DNA from: Candidatus Enterococcus moelleringii
Lineage (GTDB): Bacteria; Bacillota; Bacilli; Lactobacillales; Enterococcaceae
DNA: 64,000 nt
Direction: 5' to 3'
NCBI RefSeq assembly: GCF_017377575.1
Contig: NZ_JAFREM010000004.1
Coordinates: forward strand, 186,001-250,000
Under the pieces are notes generated by a model that made no database searches, was not told the DNA's origin, and saw nothing but the letters and a program-made list of their open reading frames with translations. This document shows, in pieces, positions 17,841-26,914 of the stretch (its first letter is position 1; each line of letters opens with the position of its first letter). The translations under genes were made by a program, and so were the position numbers.

Positions 17841-19298
17841 ATGAAGGACGCCACTTATTGGAGTGACCAAATCAAAAAGAAAAAGATCAGCTTGCCGGAG
17901 TATTTAGCCCAACTGGATCAGCAAGTAGCACAAATGAATCCAGCTCTCAATGCTTTAATAGAATGGCCCATTGATGAATTGAAGCAACAGGCCAATAACT
18001 TTGCAATAGACGAAAACCGACCCTTTGCTGGAATTCCGATTCCTCTAAAAATGTTAAGCGGACAAGATAAAACTGGCTGGAAATCCACTAGCGGCTCACG
18101 ATTATTCGCTGACTCGTCAGCTGGCAAAACTTCCAACTTCGTAACAAAATTAGAGGACTTAGGCTTTATATCCGCTGGTCAAACCAATGCACCGGAATTC
18201 GGCTTTAAAAATATTACGGATCCAAGCCTTTATGGTCCGGCAAAAAATCCTTGGAACACCGCTTATTCACCTGGTGGTTCCAGCGGCGGTGCAGCAGCGG
18301 CTGTAGCCAGCGGACTATTTCCCATTGCTGGGGCTAGTGATGGCGGCGGATCGATTCGGATTCCTGCTTCCTTTTGCGGCTTGATCGGCCTAAAGCCCAC
18401 TCGAGGAGCGATGCCGACAGGTCCAGGAGGCTGGCGCGGCTGGCAAGGAGCCTCCATTGATTTTGCCTTGACTGTTTCTATGCGGGATACGGAAAAATTA
18501 TTCTATGCTTTACGGGGAAATGACAAAGCAGCTCCGTATCATCCTCCAAGAGATGAATGGCAGCAGCACGCAATTCCAAAATCATTAAAAATTGCGTATC
18601 TGACAGATTCACCGATTGGTACTCCAGTATCAGACGAAGCAATAAAAGCTGTGGAAAGCAGCTTGCAGCAGCTAACCGCCTTAGGTCACGAGGTCACAGA
18701 AATTGCTTGGCCTGTCAATGGACAGCAGCTGATTCAAAGTTACTATTTAATGAATGCCGCCGAAACCTCAGCTATGTTTGACGGGATACAACAGCAACTG
18801 GATCGATCACTAACTATAGATGATATGGAATTAATGACTTGGGGAATTTATCAATATGGCGAAAAGGTTCCCGTAAAAAAATACGTACAGACCCTAAACC
18901 AATGGGATCGCGCTGCAGCCGCTATGGAACAGTTGTTTACAGAATATGATTTATTCTTAATGCCAACTACTGCCTTTTCGGCACCAAGAATTGACGAAGA
19001 CTTGCAAAGCGACGTCATTCGAGCAGCTTTGACAAATGCTGAAAATCTAAATGAATCTCAGTTAGAGAAAGTTGTTTATGATATGTTCGAGAAAAGCTTA
19101 GCTCTTACTCCCTTTACTCAACTGGCCAACTTAACCGGCCAACCTGGGATCAGCCTGCCTACCCATTTGACGACTGAAGGTCTGCCGCTGGGGATTCAAT
19201 TCATGGCCTCCAAAGGACGAGAAGATTTACTGCTGGCAATTGGACATCAGCTGGAAGACCAGAAATGCTTCGTTTTACCAGAGGCTTATCACAGTTAA
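17841..19298 (+). CDS. Amidase (amidase signature family)
   Basis: A 485-residue serine hydrolase of the GatA/NylA amidase signature family. The Ser-cisSer-Lys triad is visible: Lys70 in IPIPLKM, the cis-Ser in PGGSSGG (147-148) and the nucleophile Ser171 in DGGGSIRIP. It lacks the GatA partners GatB/GatC nearby, so it is a stand-alone amidase with unknown substrate rather than the tRNA amidotransferase subunit. ATG 17841 follows TCAGGAGGAAGTAT; the longer frame from 17805 is not needed. The SDR gene follows after 115 bases with no terminator between. Confidence 0.88.
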   Translation: MKDATYWSDQIKKKKISLPEYLAQLDQQVAQMNPALNALIEWPIDELKQQANNFAIDENRPFAGIPIPLKMLSGQDKTGWKSTSGSRLFADSSAGKTSNFVTKLEDLGFISAGQTNAPEFGFKNITDPSLYGPAKNPWNTAYSPGGSSGGAAAAVASGLFPIAGASDGGGSIRIPASFCGLIGLKPTRGAMPTGPGGWRGWQGASIDFALTVSMRDTEKLFYALRGNDKAAPYHPPRDEWQQHAIPKSLKIAYLTDSPIGTPVSDEAIKAVESSLQQLTALGHEVTEIAWPVNGQQLIQSYYLMNAAETSAMFDGIQQQLDRSLTIDDMELMTWGIYQYGEKVPVKKYVQTLNQWDRAAAAMEQLFTEYDLFLMPTTAFSAPRIDEDLQSDVIRAALTNAENLNESQLEKVVYDMFEKSLALTPFTQLANLTGQPGISLPTHLTTEGLPLGIQFMASKGREDLLLAIGHQLEDQKCFVLPEAYHS

Positions 19299-19413
19299 AT
19301 AACTTTAATTTGCTGATGGCATTGCAACAAGCAAAAATCTTTGGTACCCTTTTCATAAGGACAATTGTTGATCCTAACAGTTGTTAGTAAAATAATAGAT
19401 TGGGGATGGATAC

Positions 19414-20181
19414 ATGTTTGATTTAACAGGAAAAGTTGCAGTCGTTACTGGTGCCAGCAGTGGTTTGGGCCGCGATGCTGCCATCGCGTATGCCGAGGCA
19501 GGGGCAGATGTTGTCCTACTAGCAAGAAGACTGGAACGTCTAGAAGAAGTTGCTGGAGAGATCAAAGAAATGGGTCGCGACGTTTTAGCGATTAAAATGG
19601 ATGTAACCGATGAAGAAAGCGTTAAAGCAGGTATTCAACAAGCATTTGATCATTTTGGACACTTGGACATTTTGCTAAACAATGCCGGAATCGCAGTTGG
19701 CGGCGGCGTACACCAATTATCTGTTGAAGACTTCGACAAATCAATGGACGTCAACGTCAAAGGTATTTTCTTAGTTAGCAAATATGTAATCCCTCATATG
19801 ATGGATAACAAATACGGCCGAATCGTAAACGTTGCCTCAATTAATGCTGTTATTGCTGACAAGGCGGATGTCTTCATTCGTCATTCCTATAATGCCAGCA
19901 AAGCGGCTGTCTTGGGATTGACTAAAGGAATGGCTGCTTCTTATGGTAAATACAATATTACCGTTAATGCCATTGGACCTGGTTTGTTCGAGTCAGAAAT
20001 GACTGAAAATACTTTGTTTAAATCAGATGACTTCTTGACCTTGTACAATGGTACCAATCCAATGTGCCGTCCTGGTAAACAGGGTGAATTGAACGGTACA
20101 ATTATTTACTTCTCTAGTGACGGTGCCAGCTATACAACTGGACAATTTATTGTCATTGATGGCGGAGGAACAATCGTTTAA
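19414..20181 (+). CDS. SDR family oxidoreductase
   Basis: A 255-residue classical short-chain dehydrogenase. It has the cofactor motif TGASSGLG (13-20), NNAG (about 89-92), the catalytic Ser in VNVASIN, and YNASK (Tyr/Lys, about 165-169). LLARR after the second strand, with Arg, suggests preference for NADP, though this is weak. The closest familiar relatives are gluconate 5-dehydrogenase or 3-oxoacyl reductase-like enzymes; substrate is not determined. A ribosome binding site, GGGGATGGATAC, precedes the ATG. TTGTTG-17-TAAAAT upstream (about 19367-19395) could be its own promoter. Confidence 0.88.
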   Translation: MFDLTGKVAVVTGASSGLGRDAAIAYAEAGADVVLLARRLERLEEVAGEIKEMGRDVLAIKMDVTDEESVKAGIQQAFDHFGHLDILLNNAGIAVGGGVHQLSVEDFDKSMDVNVKGIFLVSKYVIPHMMDNKYGRIVNVASINAVIADKADVFIRHSYNASKAAVLGLTKGMAASYGKYNITVNAIGPGLFESEMTENTLFKSDDFLTLYNGTNPMCRPGKQGELNGTIIYFSSDGASYTTGQFIVIDGGGTIV

Positions 20182-20196
20182 TTTCAAAAAATATGA

Positions 20197-20231
20197 AAAC
20201 GCAGGCTGGGGTTATCCCAACCTGCGTTTTT
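20197..20231. terminator. Bidirectional terminator
   Basis: AAAACGCAGG-C-TGGG pairs with CCCA-A-CCTGCGTTTT. It sits between the convergent SDR and BceB-like genes and has A/T tracts on both sides. Confidence 0.88.
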
Positions 20232-20232
20232 A

Positions 20233-22254
20233 CTATAGTAACAATTTCTTCTGATAGCGATACGTTAAATAGAAGAAAATACTGTAAACAATAAACAAAA
20301 TCCCGAAAAACAGGTAAACAAACCAGTAATTAGCACTTTCCACTACCTGTGAAAGAACGTAGATAGCAAAGAAGCTATGGATCATTCCTAAAAGTACTGG
20401 CGGGAAGAACAGCATTTGATTTTCCCGATAGACTAGCTGCTCCAAACTTTTTTGAGGAATCCCTAAACGGTTTAACAACCGGTAACGCTCCTTTTGTTCA
20501 CTAGTATCTGACAACTGGCGCAGGCTGACGGTACTGGCCGTGATGATAATAAAGGTCATCACCACAAAGGTAAAGACAAACAGCGACAAGCCAGAACTGC
20601 TGCGATTGGCCCGATAAGCCTCCTGATAAGAGGTGTAGTTGCTGCGGTAAGAAGTATACGTATCAGGGTTTTCTTTGCCAAAGTCCCCTTCGAAAACCTC
20701 ACCGGTCAACTGCTGATTCCGCCAATTCAAGTCAGCCGTAATTGGCGCAATCCAATCAGCCTCAACATTCTTTGCTACTAACTGATTCAAAATGTCTTCT
20801 TGTTGATCCGCTACTTCAATTGCGTCAATTTGATAGGTGATTCCTTGGGTATTTTCAAAGGTATCGTCAGTCACCACTAACAAGTTTCGGGCATAACGCA
20901 GCGTCGAATCACCTAGATAGTTCGTTTCCAACTGTTGAACAGTCAAATCCCTATCCACCAAATGAACATCCCGACTATAATGCCAATAATCTTTAAAGAC
21001 CGTTTGAAAAGGCGTCAGCATTACAGCAGACGTTGGACTATTCAAGCTTACTGGAGCCAGATTGGGACTTAGCTTGCGAAACCTTTGATAAGTCGATAGA
21101 GCAATTAAATCAATTGGCTCTGGCCGCTCCTCCACCCCTTCGCCAGGAAATTCCAGCTGCTGTAGTCCTCCAACTGTTTTAAACGTCAGGGTTTGATGCT
21201 CATAATTTACCTCTTGATCGAGGGTTGGCTGGATTTTTTCAAAGGCTTCGTGATCCATCATTAAGGAAACAGGAGCCTGCTCAGTTACGCCATTCATCTG
21301 AATCGAAACCATGGCAGCGGTAGCTCCTAAAAAGGTTAAGGCCAGTCCCAGCAGAATTGTCACTGATCCTAAGAAATTGCGCTCACGATAAGAACGAAAC
21401 AGACTATCACTGCGAGAAAGTAAACGCAGGTTTTGATAGCCGCTTTTTGTTTTCCGACCATAGTACCAACGCAAGGTAAAGCCATAAAACAAATAGGTTC
21501 CCACTACACACATGGAAAAGATACCAATCATGGTATAAAAATTAGCCCCAATGAAACCAGCCCGCTCAATCAAAGCTCGCACGATGCTCAGATAGAACAC
21601 CGCCGAGGACCAACCAATTAGCAATAGAACAACACCTAATACAGCCAAACCTTTTTGCCAGCCAGCCAGTTGAGAAATCCGACGGCGGGACTCTTTTTCC
21701 TTCCGTTTAGCGGATAATTTATAACTGGAAACCAACCAGAATGTTTGAAAAGAGACCAGTCCAAGCATAACTAATAAAACCAAGCCGGTTCCCGTAACAG
21801 CACTAGTTGAAAAGAAGAACTTTACCTGTAAAGAAAGATCCATCGCCTTTAACAGCACCATGCTGAAGAGGCGGGAAAACAAAATCCCCAGTAAAATCCC
21901 GCTGATAAATGAAAGCAGGCCAATAAACAGCAGCTCAAAAATGAACAGCAAACAGATTTGATAGTACTTCAAGCCGTACAAATGAAAGATCGCAATATCC
22001 TCGCGCCGATTCTCAATCAGAAACCGACTGGCACTCAACATGAAGAAGATCAAAATAAAGACAATCATCATATTGCCTAATGCCAGCATCGATATCACAT
22101 TGCGAGTCGTATCGGCACTGCGCTGCAGTAACTGTTCGTTAGTCATAGTGGCAAAGGAATAAAAAACCATTACTGCAAAGACCATACTAAAGAAAAACAG
22201 CAAATACCCTCTAGCCTGTTTCTTAAAGCTCTTCCAGGCCAATCTGATCAGCAT
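20233..22254 (-). CDS. BceB-type ABC transporter permease (FtsX family)
   Basis: The 673-residue permease begins MLIRLAWKSFKKQARGYLLF, the usual BceB N-terminus. It has about ten TM helices and a large external domain of about 220 residues (roughly 320-560), which in BceB proteins senses peptide-lipid complexes. ATG 22254 follows GGAGGGGGGAAAACGA and overlaps the ATPase gene by 32 bases; an upstream reading to 22356 lies inside the ATPase gene and is rejected. The expected role is resistance to bacitracin-like or other cell-wall-active peptides. The BceRS two-component system usually found alongside is not in this window. Confidence 0.88.
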   Translation of the reverse strand: MLIRLAWKSFKKQARGYLLFFFSMVFAVMVFYSFATMTNEQLLQRSADTTRNVISMLALGNMMIVFILIFFMLSASRFLIENRREDIAIFHLYGLKYYQICLLFIFELLFIGLLSFISGILLGILFSRLFSMVLLKAMDLSLQVKFFFSTSAVTGTGLVLLVMLGLVSFQTFWLVSSYKLSAKRKEKESRRRISQLAGWQKGLAVLGVVLLLIGWSSAVFYLSIVRALIERAGFIGANFYTMIGIFSMCVVGTYLFYGFTLRWYYGRKTKSGYQNLRLLSRSDSLFRSYRERNFLGSVTILLGLALTFLGATAAMVSIQMNGVTEQAPVSLMMDHEAFEKIQPTLDQEVNYEHQTLTFKTVGGLQQLEFPGEGVEERPEPIDLIALSTYQRFRKLSPNLAPVSLNSPTSAVMLTPFQTVFKDYWHYSRDVHLVDRDLTVQQLETNYLGDSTLRYARNLLVVTDDTFENTQGITYQIDAIEVADQQEDILNQLVAKNVEADWIAPITADLNWRNQQLTGEVFEGDFGKENPDTYTSYRSNYTSYQEAYRANRSSSGLSLFVFTFVVMTFIIITASTVSLRQLSDTSEQKERYRLLNRLGIPQKSLEQLVYRENQMLFFPPVLLGMIHSFFAIYVLSQVVESANYWFVYLFFGILFIVYSIFFYLTYRYQKKLLL

Positions 22255-23011
22255 TCGTTTTCCCCCCTCCGCCAATTGTTGCTTGCATATCGATGACTTT
22301 TTCAAAGAAGGCCTGGCGTGAAGAACGGCGCACAATTTCCGAAAAGAAACGGCCATCTTTAATGAACAATACCCGATTACAGTAGCTGGCCGTATACGGA
22401 TCGTGGGTAACCATCAAAATAGTGGTATCCTCATGCAAATTAATCTCAGCTAAATAGTGTAAAAAATCTGCCGACGATTTAGAATCCAGCGAGCCGGTTG
22501 GTTCATCAGCAAAGATTATTTTCGGCTGGGTAATCAAAGCTCGCGCTGCCGCAGTCCGTTGACGTTGTCCCACCGAAATTTCTTCCGGATAGCGGGACAA
22601 AATCCCTTCGATATCCAAAATGCGCGCATAATGGATCAAACGGTGCTGCATCTGCTCATAGGACATTTTCTCTACTGTAAGAGGCAGCAAAATATTATCC
22701 GCCACACTCAAGCTATTGATCAAATTAAACTCCTGAAAAATAAAGCCCAGTTTTCCTCGCCGGAAATCAGTCATTTGACTGTCCTTCATCTGAGTGATGT
22801 CTTGACCATCAATTTTCACCGTTCCCATTGTGGGTAATAAGATAGTGGATAAGATATTCATCAAGGTTGTCTTCCCTGCACCACTTGGTCCCATGATGCC
22901 AACGAATTCTCCTTCCTCAATGGAAAAATTTAGATCACTTAGTACGTTGACTTTGTTTGTTCGAGCCCCATAGCTTTTACTTAGGTGCTGCACATCAATC
23001 ATTCTCTTCAT
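22223..23011 (-). CDS. BceA-type ABC transporter ATP-binding protein
   Basis: An ATPase of about 262 residues with Walker A GPSGAGKTT, signature ISVGQRQRTAAAR (Val in place of the usual SGGQ Ser-Gly, an unusual variation), Walker B IIFADEPTGSLDS and switch His in MVTHDP. The family is the LolD/MacB/BceA type that pairs with FtsX permeases. The start is unsure: ATG 23011, ATG 23002 and TTG 23035 are all in frame and none has a strong ribosome binding site. It is cotranscribed with the BceB-like gene. Confidence 0.87.
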   Translation of the reverse strand: MKRMIDVQHLSKSYGARTNKVNVLSDLNFSIEEGEFVGIMGPSGAGKTTLMNILSTILLPTMGTVKIDGQDITQMKDSQMTDFRRGKLGFIFQEFNLINSLSVADNILLPLTVEKMSYEQMQHRLIHYARILDIEGILSRYPEEISVGQRQRTAAARALITQPKIIFADEPTGSLDSKSSADFLHYLAEINLHEDTTILMVTHDPYTASYCNRVLFIKDGRFFSEIVRRSSRQAFFEKVIDMQATIGGGGKTNADQIGLEEL

Positions 23012-23169
23012 ATTAATTAAGCTTAAAACCGACAAAGCCTGTCAGTATCAGCCTTCCACTTCCTTTGACAAATTATTTGGATATTTCCTCATATCTTTTC
23101 TGTTTTATCCTTCCGTTTTATGGTATCATATCTAAGGCGAAATAAGGTGACCGACGACTAATGATTACC

Positions 23170-23183
23170 TGACAAATTTGTCA
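23170..23183 (-). promoter_or_regulatory. Candidate BceR-like operator upstream of bceAB
   Basis: TGACAAATTTGTCA is a perfect 14-bp palindrome, TGACA-N4-TGTCA. It fits the TnACA-N4-TGTnA pattern described for BceR-type regulators. On the minus strand it lies about 30 bases before a weak -35 (around GGTCAC) and a -10 TATGAT at about 23123, as expected for an activated promoter. TGGTCAAA occurs twice just beyond it (23185-23204). Confidence 0.5.
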
Positions 23184-23278
23184 TCTGGTCAAAAATTGGT
23201 CAAATTTTTTTTGCGTTATTTTTCACAAAAACAAAGACGATGGCCTGTAGTTTTCATTGAACTTTTTCATATCAAAGC

Positions 23279-23336
23279 ACACTATATATAGTGTGCTTTT
23301 TCTATTTTTGGGCTTTTTCGCCACTATATATCGTTG
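23279..23336 (+). promoter_or_regulatory. Pair of NrdR boxes upstream of nrdDG
   Basis: ACACTATATATAGTGT (23279-23294) is a full NrdR box; CCACTATATATCGTTG (23321-23336) is a second, weaker one. Their starts are 42 bp apart, about four helical turns, so both face the same side of the DNA. Box 2 overlaps the -35 TTGCAA (23334-23339) of a promoter with a 17-bp spacer and -10 TATGAT (23357-23362). Repression of nrdDG by NrdR-dATP is the expected role. Box 1 is also the core of a hairpin followed by TTTTT and could terminate transcription. Confidence 0.85.
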
Positions 23337-23398
23337 CAACCTGGCGTAAAATACTATATGATTAGATAGTTGAAACTAACAGGAATGGAGTGGTTGAT

Positions 23399-25591
23399 AT
23401 GATGGAAATGCGAACCAATGACACCTTAGTCAGCGATGTTCAACCTACTCTCAAGGAAATGAGAGTCATCAAACGCGACGGCCGCCATGTGGCCTTCGAT
23501 GATCAAAAAATCTATGATGCATTGATCAAAGCAGAGACAAAAATTCATGGCACAATTGATCCTTTAGCTCACGGACGTATCCAATCAATTGTCGAACGTA
23601 TAGACGCAGAGCTTGCTCAACGGTTTACAGATAATGTAAAAATCTACGAAATTCAAAACATTGTAGAGCACATTTTACTGGAAAGCAATGAATATGAATT
23701 AGCAGAGGAATACATTAACTACCGGACGCAACGGGACTTTGCCCGCAGCAAAGCAACAGACATTAACTTTACCATCGGCAAATTGATCAACAAGGATCAA
23801 TCGGTAGTTAACGAAAATGCCAACAAAGACAGTGATGTCTTCAATACCCAGCGAGATTTGACGGCTGGTATCGTTGGTAAATCCATTGGTTTGAAGATGT
23901 TGCCGCCTCACGTGGCGAATGCTCACCAAAAAGGCGACATTCATTACCACGATTTGGATTACCATCCGTACACACCGATGACTAACTGCTGCTTGATTGA
24001 CTTCAAGGGTATGTTGAACAACGGATTTAAAATCGGGAATGCCGATGTGGAAAGTCCTAAATCAATTCAAACTGCTACCGCGCAAATCTCACAGATTATT
24101 GCCAATGTAGCTTCTAGTCAATACGGCGGCTGTTCAGCTGACCGGGTAGACGAATTATTGGCGCCTTTTGCCCGCTTGAATTTCAAAAAGCACATGAAGG
24201 ATGCTGAAGAATGGATTGAAAATCCAGAACGTCGCGAGGCATACGCTAAACAAAAAACTCGCAAAGATATTTACGATGCGATGCAAAGCTTGGAATATGA
24301 AATCAATACCCTGTTCACTTCTAACGGTCAAACACCATTTACTTCACTTGGTTTTGGCCTAGGAACCGACTGGTTTGAACGTGAAATCCAAAAAGCGATT
24401 CTGCAAATCCGCATCAACGGTCTGGGAATTGAAAAACGCACTGCGATTTTCCCCAAATTGATTTTCACTTTGCGCCGCGGCGTGAACTTGGAAACTACTG
24501 ATCCGAACTACGATGTGAAGCAATTAGCTTTGGAATGTGCGACAAAACGCATGTACCCAGATATTTTGAACTACGATAAATTAGTTGAGCTGACTGGCAG
24601 CTTTAAAGTGCCAATGGGTTGCCGTTCTTTCTTGCAAGGCTGGAAAGACGAAGACGGAAACGAAATCAATGTTGGCCGCATGAACTTAGGAGTTGTAACT
24701 TTGAACCTGCCTCGGATTGCGATGGAAGCGGCTGGCGACCGCAACAAGTTCTGGAGTCTGTTGGAAGAACGTCTGCAAACAGCTAAGGATGCTTTAGTCT
24801 TCCGCGTTGAACGCTGTAAAGAAGCAACTCCAGCCAACGCGCCGATCCTTTATCAATACGGTGCATTCGGCAAACGTTTGAAACGCAACGATTCTGTCAA
24901 CGAATTGTTCAAGAATAAACGTGCGACAATTTCTTTAGGCTACATTGGTTTGTATGAAGCGGCTGCTGCCTTCTTCGGCGGCGACTGGGAGAACGATCCA
25001 AAAGCTAAAGAATTTACCTTGGATATCTTGAAAGACTTGAAGCAGCATACTGATGCATGGGGCAACGAATACGGCTACCACTTCAGCGTGTACTCTACAC
25101 CAAGCGAAAGCTTGACTGACCGCTTCTGCCGTCTGGATTTAGAACGCTTTGGTATTGTGGAAAACATTACGGATAAGGAATACTATACCAATAGCTTCCA
25201 TTATGATGTCCGCAAGAATCCAACACCGTTTGAAAAACTGGACTTTGAAAAAGATTATCCTAAATACTGCTCAGGCGGATTCATTCATTATTGTGAATAC
25301 CCTGTGCTGCAGCAAAATCCAACCGCTTTAGAAGCTGTTTGGGATTATGGCTATGACCGTATCGGTTACCTTGGCACTAACACGCCAATCGACAGCTGTT
25401 ACGAATGCGGCTTTGAAGGAGACTTCAAACCAACCAAACGCGGCTTTGAATGTCCACAATGCGGCAATCATGATCCAAAATCGTGTGATGTCGTGAAACG
25501 TACTTGTGGTTACCTAGGCAACCCGCAACAACGCCCAATGGTACACGGTCGTCATAAAGAAATCTCTTCACGCGTTAAACATATGAAATAA
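23399..25591 (+). CDS. nrdD: Anaerobic ribonucleoside-triphosphate reductase
   Basis: The class III reductase makes dNTPs without oxygen using a glycyl radical. The product of about 730 residues has an N-terminal ATP-cone (MRVIKRDGRHVAFDDQKIYD, about 21-40), the catalytic barrel, the zinc site CYECGF ... CPQCGN near the C-terminus, and the glycyl radical loop in RTCGYLG (usually RVCGYLG). ATG 23399, or the next codon, is chosen because AGGAATGGAG (23381-23390) is well spaced; GTG 23390 overlaps that site. It is followed by nrdG and controlled by paired NrdR boxes. Confidence 0.96.
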   Translation: MMEMRTNDTLVSDVQPTLKEMRVIKRDGRHVAFDDQKIYDALIKAETKIHGTIDPLAHGRIQSIVERIDAELAQRFTDNVKIYEIQNIVEHILLESNEYELAEEYINYRTQRDFARSKATDINFTIGKLINKDQSVVNENANKDSDVFNTQRDLTAGIVGKSIGLKMLPPHVANAHQKGDIHYHDLDYHPYTPMTNCCLIDFKGMLNNGFKIGNADVESPKSIQTATAQISQIIANVASSQYGGCSADRVDELLAPFARLNFKKHMKDAEEWIENPERREAYAKQKTRKDIYDAMQSLEYEINTLFTSNGQTPFTSLGFGLGTDWFEREIQKAILQIRINGLGIEKRTAIFPKLIFTLRRGVNLETTDPNYDVKQLALECATKRMYPDILNYDKLVELTGSFKVPMGCRSFLQGWKDEDGNEINVGRMNLGVVTLNLPRIAMEAAGDRNKFWSLLEERLQTAKDALVFRVERCKEATPANAPILYQYGAFGKRLKRNDSVNELFKNKRATISLGYIGLYEAAAAFFGGDWENDPKAKEFTLDILKDLKQHTDAWGNEYGYHFSVYSTPSESLTDRFCRLDLERFGIVENITDKEYYTNSFHYDVRKNPTPFEKLDFEKDYPKYCSGGFIHYCEYPVLQQNPTALEAVWDYGYDRIGYLGTNTPIDSCYECGFEGDFKPTKRGFECPQCGNHDPKSCDVVKRTCGYLGNPQQRPMVHGRHKEISSRVKHMK

Positions 25592-25642
25592 TCAAGGCTG
25601 CACAAAGCTAGACATCGGTAACAGATCAAATACGAATAAACC

Positions 25643-25676
25643 AAACAGGGATGAGTTTTCTTATCCCTGTTTCTTT
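25643..25676 (+). terminator. Hairpin between nrdD and nrdG, possible attenuator
   Basis: AAACAGGGAT (25643-25652) and ATCCCTGTTT (25663-25672) form a perfect 10-bp stem followed by CTTTAAAG. The U-tract is short, so partial termination or mRNA processing between the two genes is more likely than a full stop. Confidence 0.6.
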
Positions 25677-25696
25677 AAAGAAATCAGGTGAAACGA

Positions 25697-26299
25697 TTGC
25701 GAAATCCACAGCCCAAAGAATGGCTGGCTAGTGAATTAAGCCAACACTATATTGCCGATTACAAAGCCTTCAATTTTGTCGATGGCGAAGGCGTGCGCAA
25801 CAGTCTGTATGTTAGCGGCTGCCCATTTGCCTGCGAAGGCTGCTTTAATGTAGCGGCGCAAAACTTCCACTATGGCAAAACCTACACTCAAGAATTGGAA
25901 GAACAAATTATCAAAGATACCGCCCACGATTATGTTCAGGGAGTTACCTTACTAGGCGGAGAACCTTTCTTAAATACGCAAGTTTGTCTGCAACTGATTG
26001 ACCGGCTGCATGCTGAGTTTGGGGATACGAAGGATATTTGGTCATGGAGCGGCTATACCTTTGAGGAATTGCTGTTGGACAGTGAGGATAAATTAGAAAT
26101 GTTGAGTAAAATCGATATTTTAGTTGATGGACGTTTTGACATTAACAAGAAAAATCTAATGCTGCAATTTCGCGGCAGCTCCAACCAACGCATCATCGAC
26201 GTAAAACAATCCCTTGCTAAAGGAGAAGTCGTAATTTGGGAAAGACTCAACGATTCAGACAAAGCCTTTGAGCAAGTAAAACGAGACAAGCTGATTTAA
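25697..26299 (+). CDS. nrdG: Anaerobic ribonucleotide reductase activating protein
   Basis: A radical SAM enzyme that installs the glycyl radical on NrdD. The 200-residue protein carries the CX3CX2C cluster motif as CPFACEGC (about residues 44-51) and GGEPF (about 91-95). The start is placed at TTG 25697 (MRNPQPKEWL) because AGGTGA ends 5-6 bases before it; the in-frame GTG at 25688 lies inside that site. It follows nrdD with a hairpin between. Confidence 0.94.
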   Translation: MRNPQPKEWLASELSQHYIADYKAFNFVDGEGVRNSLYVSGCPFACEGCFNVAAQNFHYGKTYTQELEEQIIKDTAHDYVQGVTLLGGEPFLNTQVCLQLIDRLHAEFGDTKDIWSWSGYTFEELLLDSEDKLEMLSKIDILVDGRFDINKKNLMLQFRGSSNQRIIDVKQSLAKGEVVIWERLNDSDKAFEQVKRDKLI

Positions 26300-26308
26300 T
26301 CAGTGAAT

Positions 26309-26346
26309 ACAAACAACCGGCCGTAAGCTTGCGGCCGGTTTGTTTA
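26309..26346 (+). terminator. Terminator of nrdDG
   Basis: AAACAACCGGCCG pairs with CGGCCGGTTTGTTT around a 7-base loop. It also reaches the 3' end of the convergent DUF1697 gene and may serve both. Confidence 0.88.
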
Positions 26347-26883
26347 TTGTGACAACAGCAATAATTTGTTTGTAGTGTTCGCATTGCGAATCGTTACATG
26401 ATTATTGACCGATGAACTGGCGATTTTTGACCAGCGGGCTTTTGAAAAGGTTTTGGCAGGCGCTGACCAGAAAATCACCCGACCATGATGCGTCACCTGT
26501 TCATACTCTGGCTTTATTTCCCCAACTGCTTTGTACACTTCTTCTACGCTAACTGATGGAAGGACAAAAATTGCATAGTGAATGGTCTCCTTGTCTTGAT
26601 CCCACCACTCTGGTGCATGCTTCATGGCTTCTGCTAGTTCTTCGGCAGGAATAATAGCAACTGGAATGTTCAGTGCGAATTTCTCCACGATGGCGGCTTC
26701 GCAAATTTTGATCAGTTCGTTTACGTCCTGATTTTCACTGCTGAAAACCACATTCCCACTGTTGATATAAGTCACTACCTCAAAAAAGTCCAGCTCTTCG
26801 AACAACTCTTTTAATTGCGGCATTGGAATTTTGTTTCTACCACCTATGTTGATTCCTCGTAAAAGGGCAATATATTTCGCCAT
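26344..26883 (-). CDS. DUF1697 family protein
   Basis: The 179-residue soluble protein starts MAKYIALLRGINIGGRNKIP, the hallmark N-terminus of DUF1697 (YIALLRGINVGG). INSGNVVF (about 39-46) is another conserved block. Function is unknown for the family. ATG 26883 follows AAAGGTGTGGTT; the frame extends to 26958, but that part overlaps dinB and is unlike the family. It lies 31 bases downstream of dinB in the same direction and may be cotranscribed with it under SOS control. Confidence 0.88.
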   Translation of the reverse strand: MAKYIALLRGINIGGRNKIPMPQLKELFEELDFFEVVTYINSGNVVFSSENQDVNELIKICEAAIVEKFALNIPVAIIPAEELAEAMKHAPEWWDQDKETIHYAIFVLPSVSVEEVYKAVGEIKPEYEQVTHHGRVIFWSAPAKTFSKARWSKIASSSVNNHVTIRNANTTNKLLLLSQ

Positions 26884-26914
26884 AACCACACCTTTACCTT
26901 CGTTCTGATTGCTG

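Noticed and set aside
17841-19298. GatA subunit of the tRNA amidotransferase
   Set aside because: gatB and gatC are not adjacent and the sequence is closer to stand-alone amidases.
22254-22356. Longer N-terminus for the BceB-like permease
   Set aside because: The extra 34 codons lie in the ATPase gene and the ATG at 22254 has a strong ribosome binding site.
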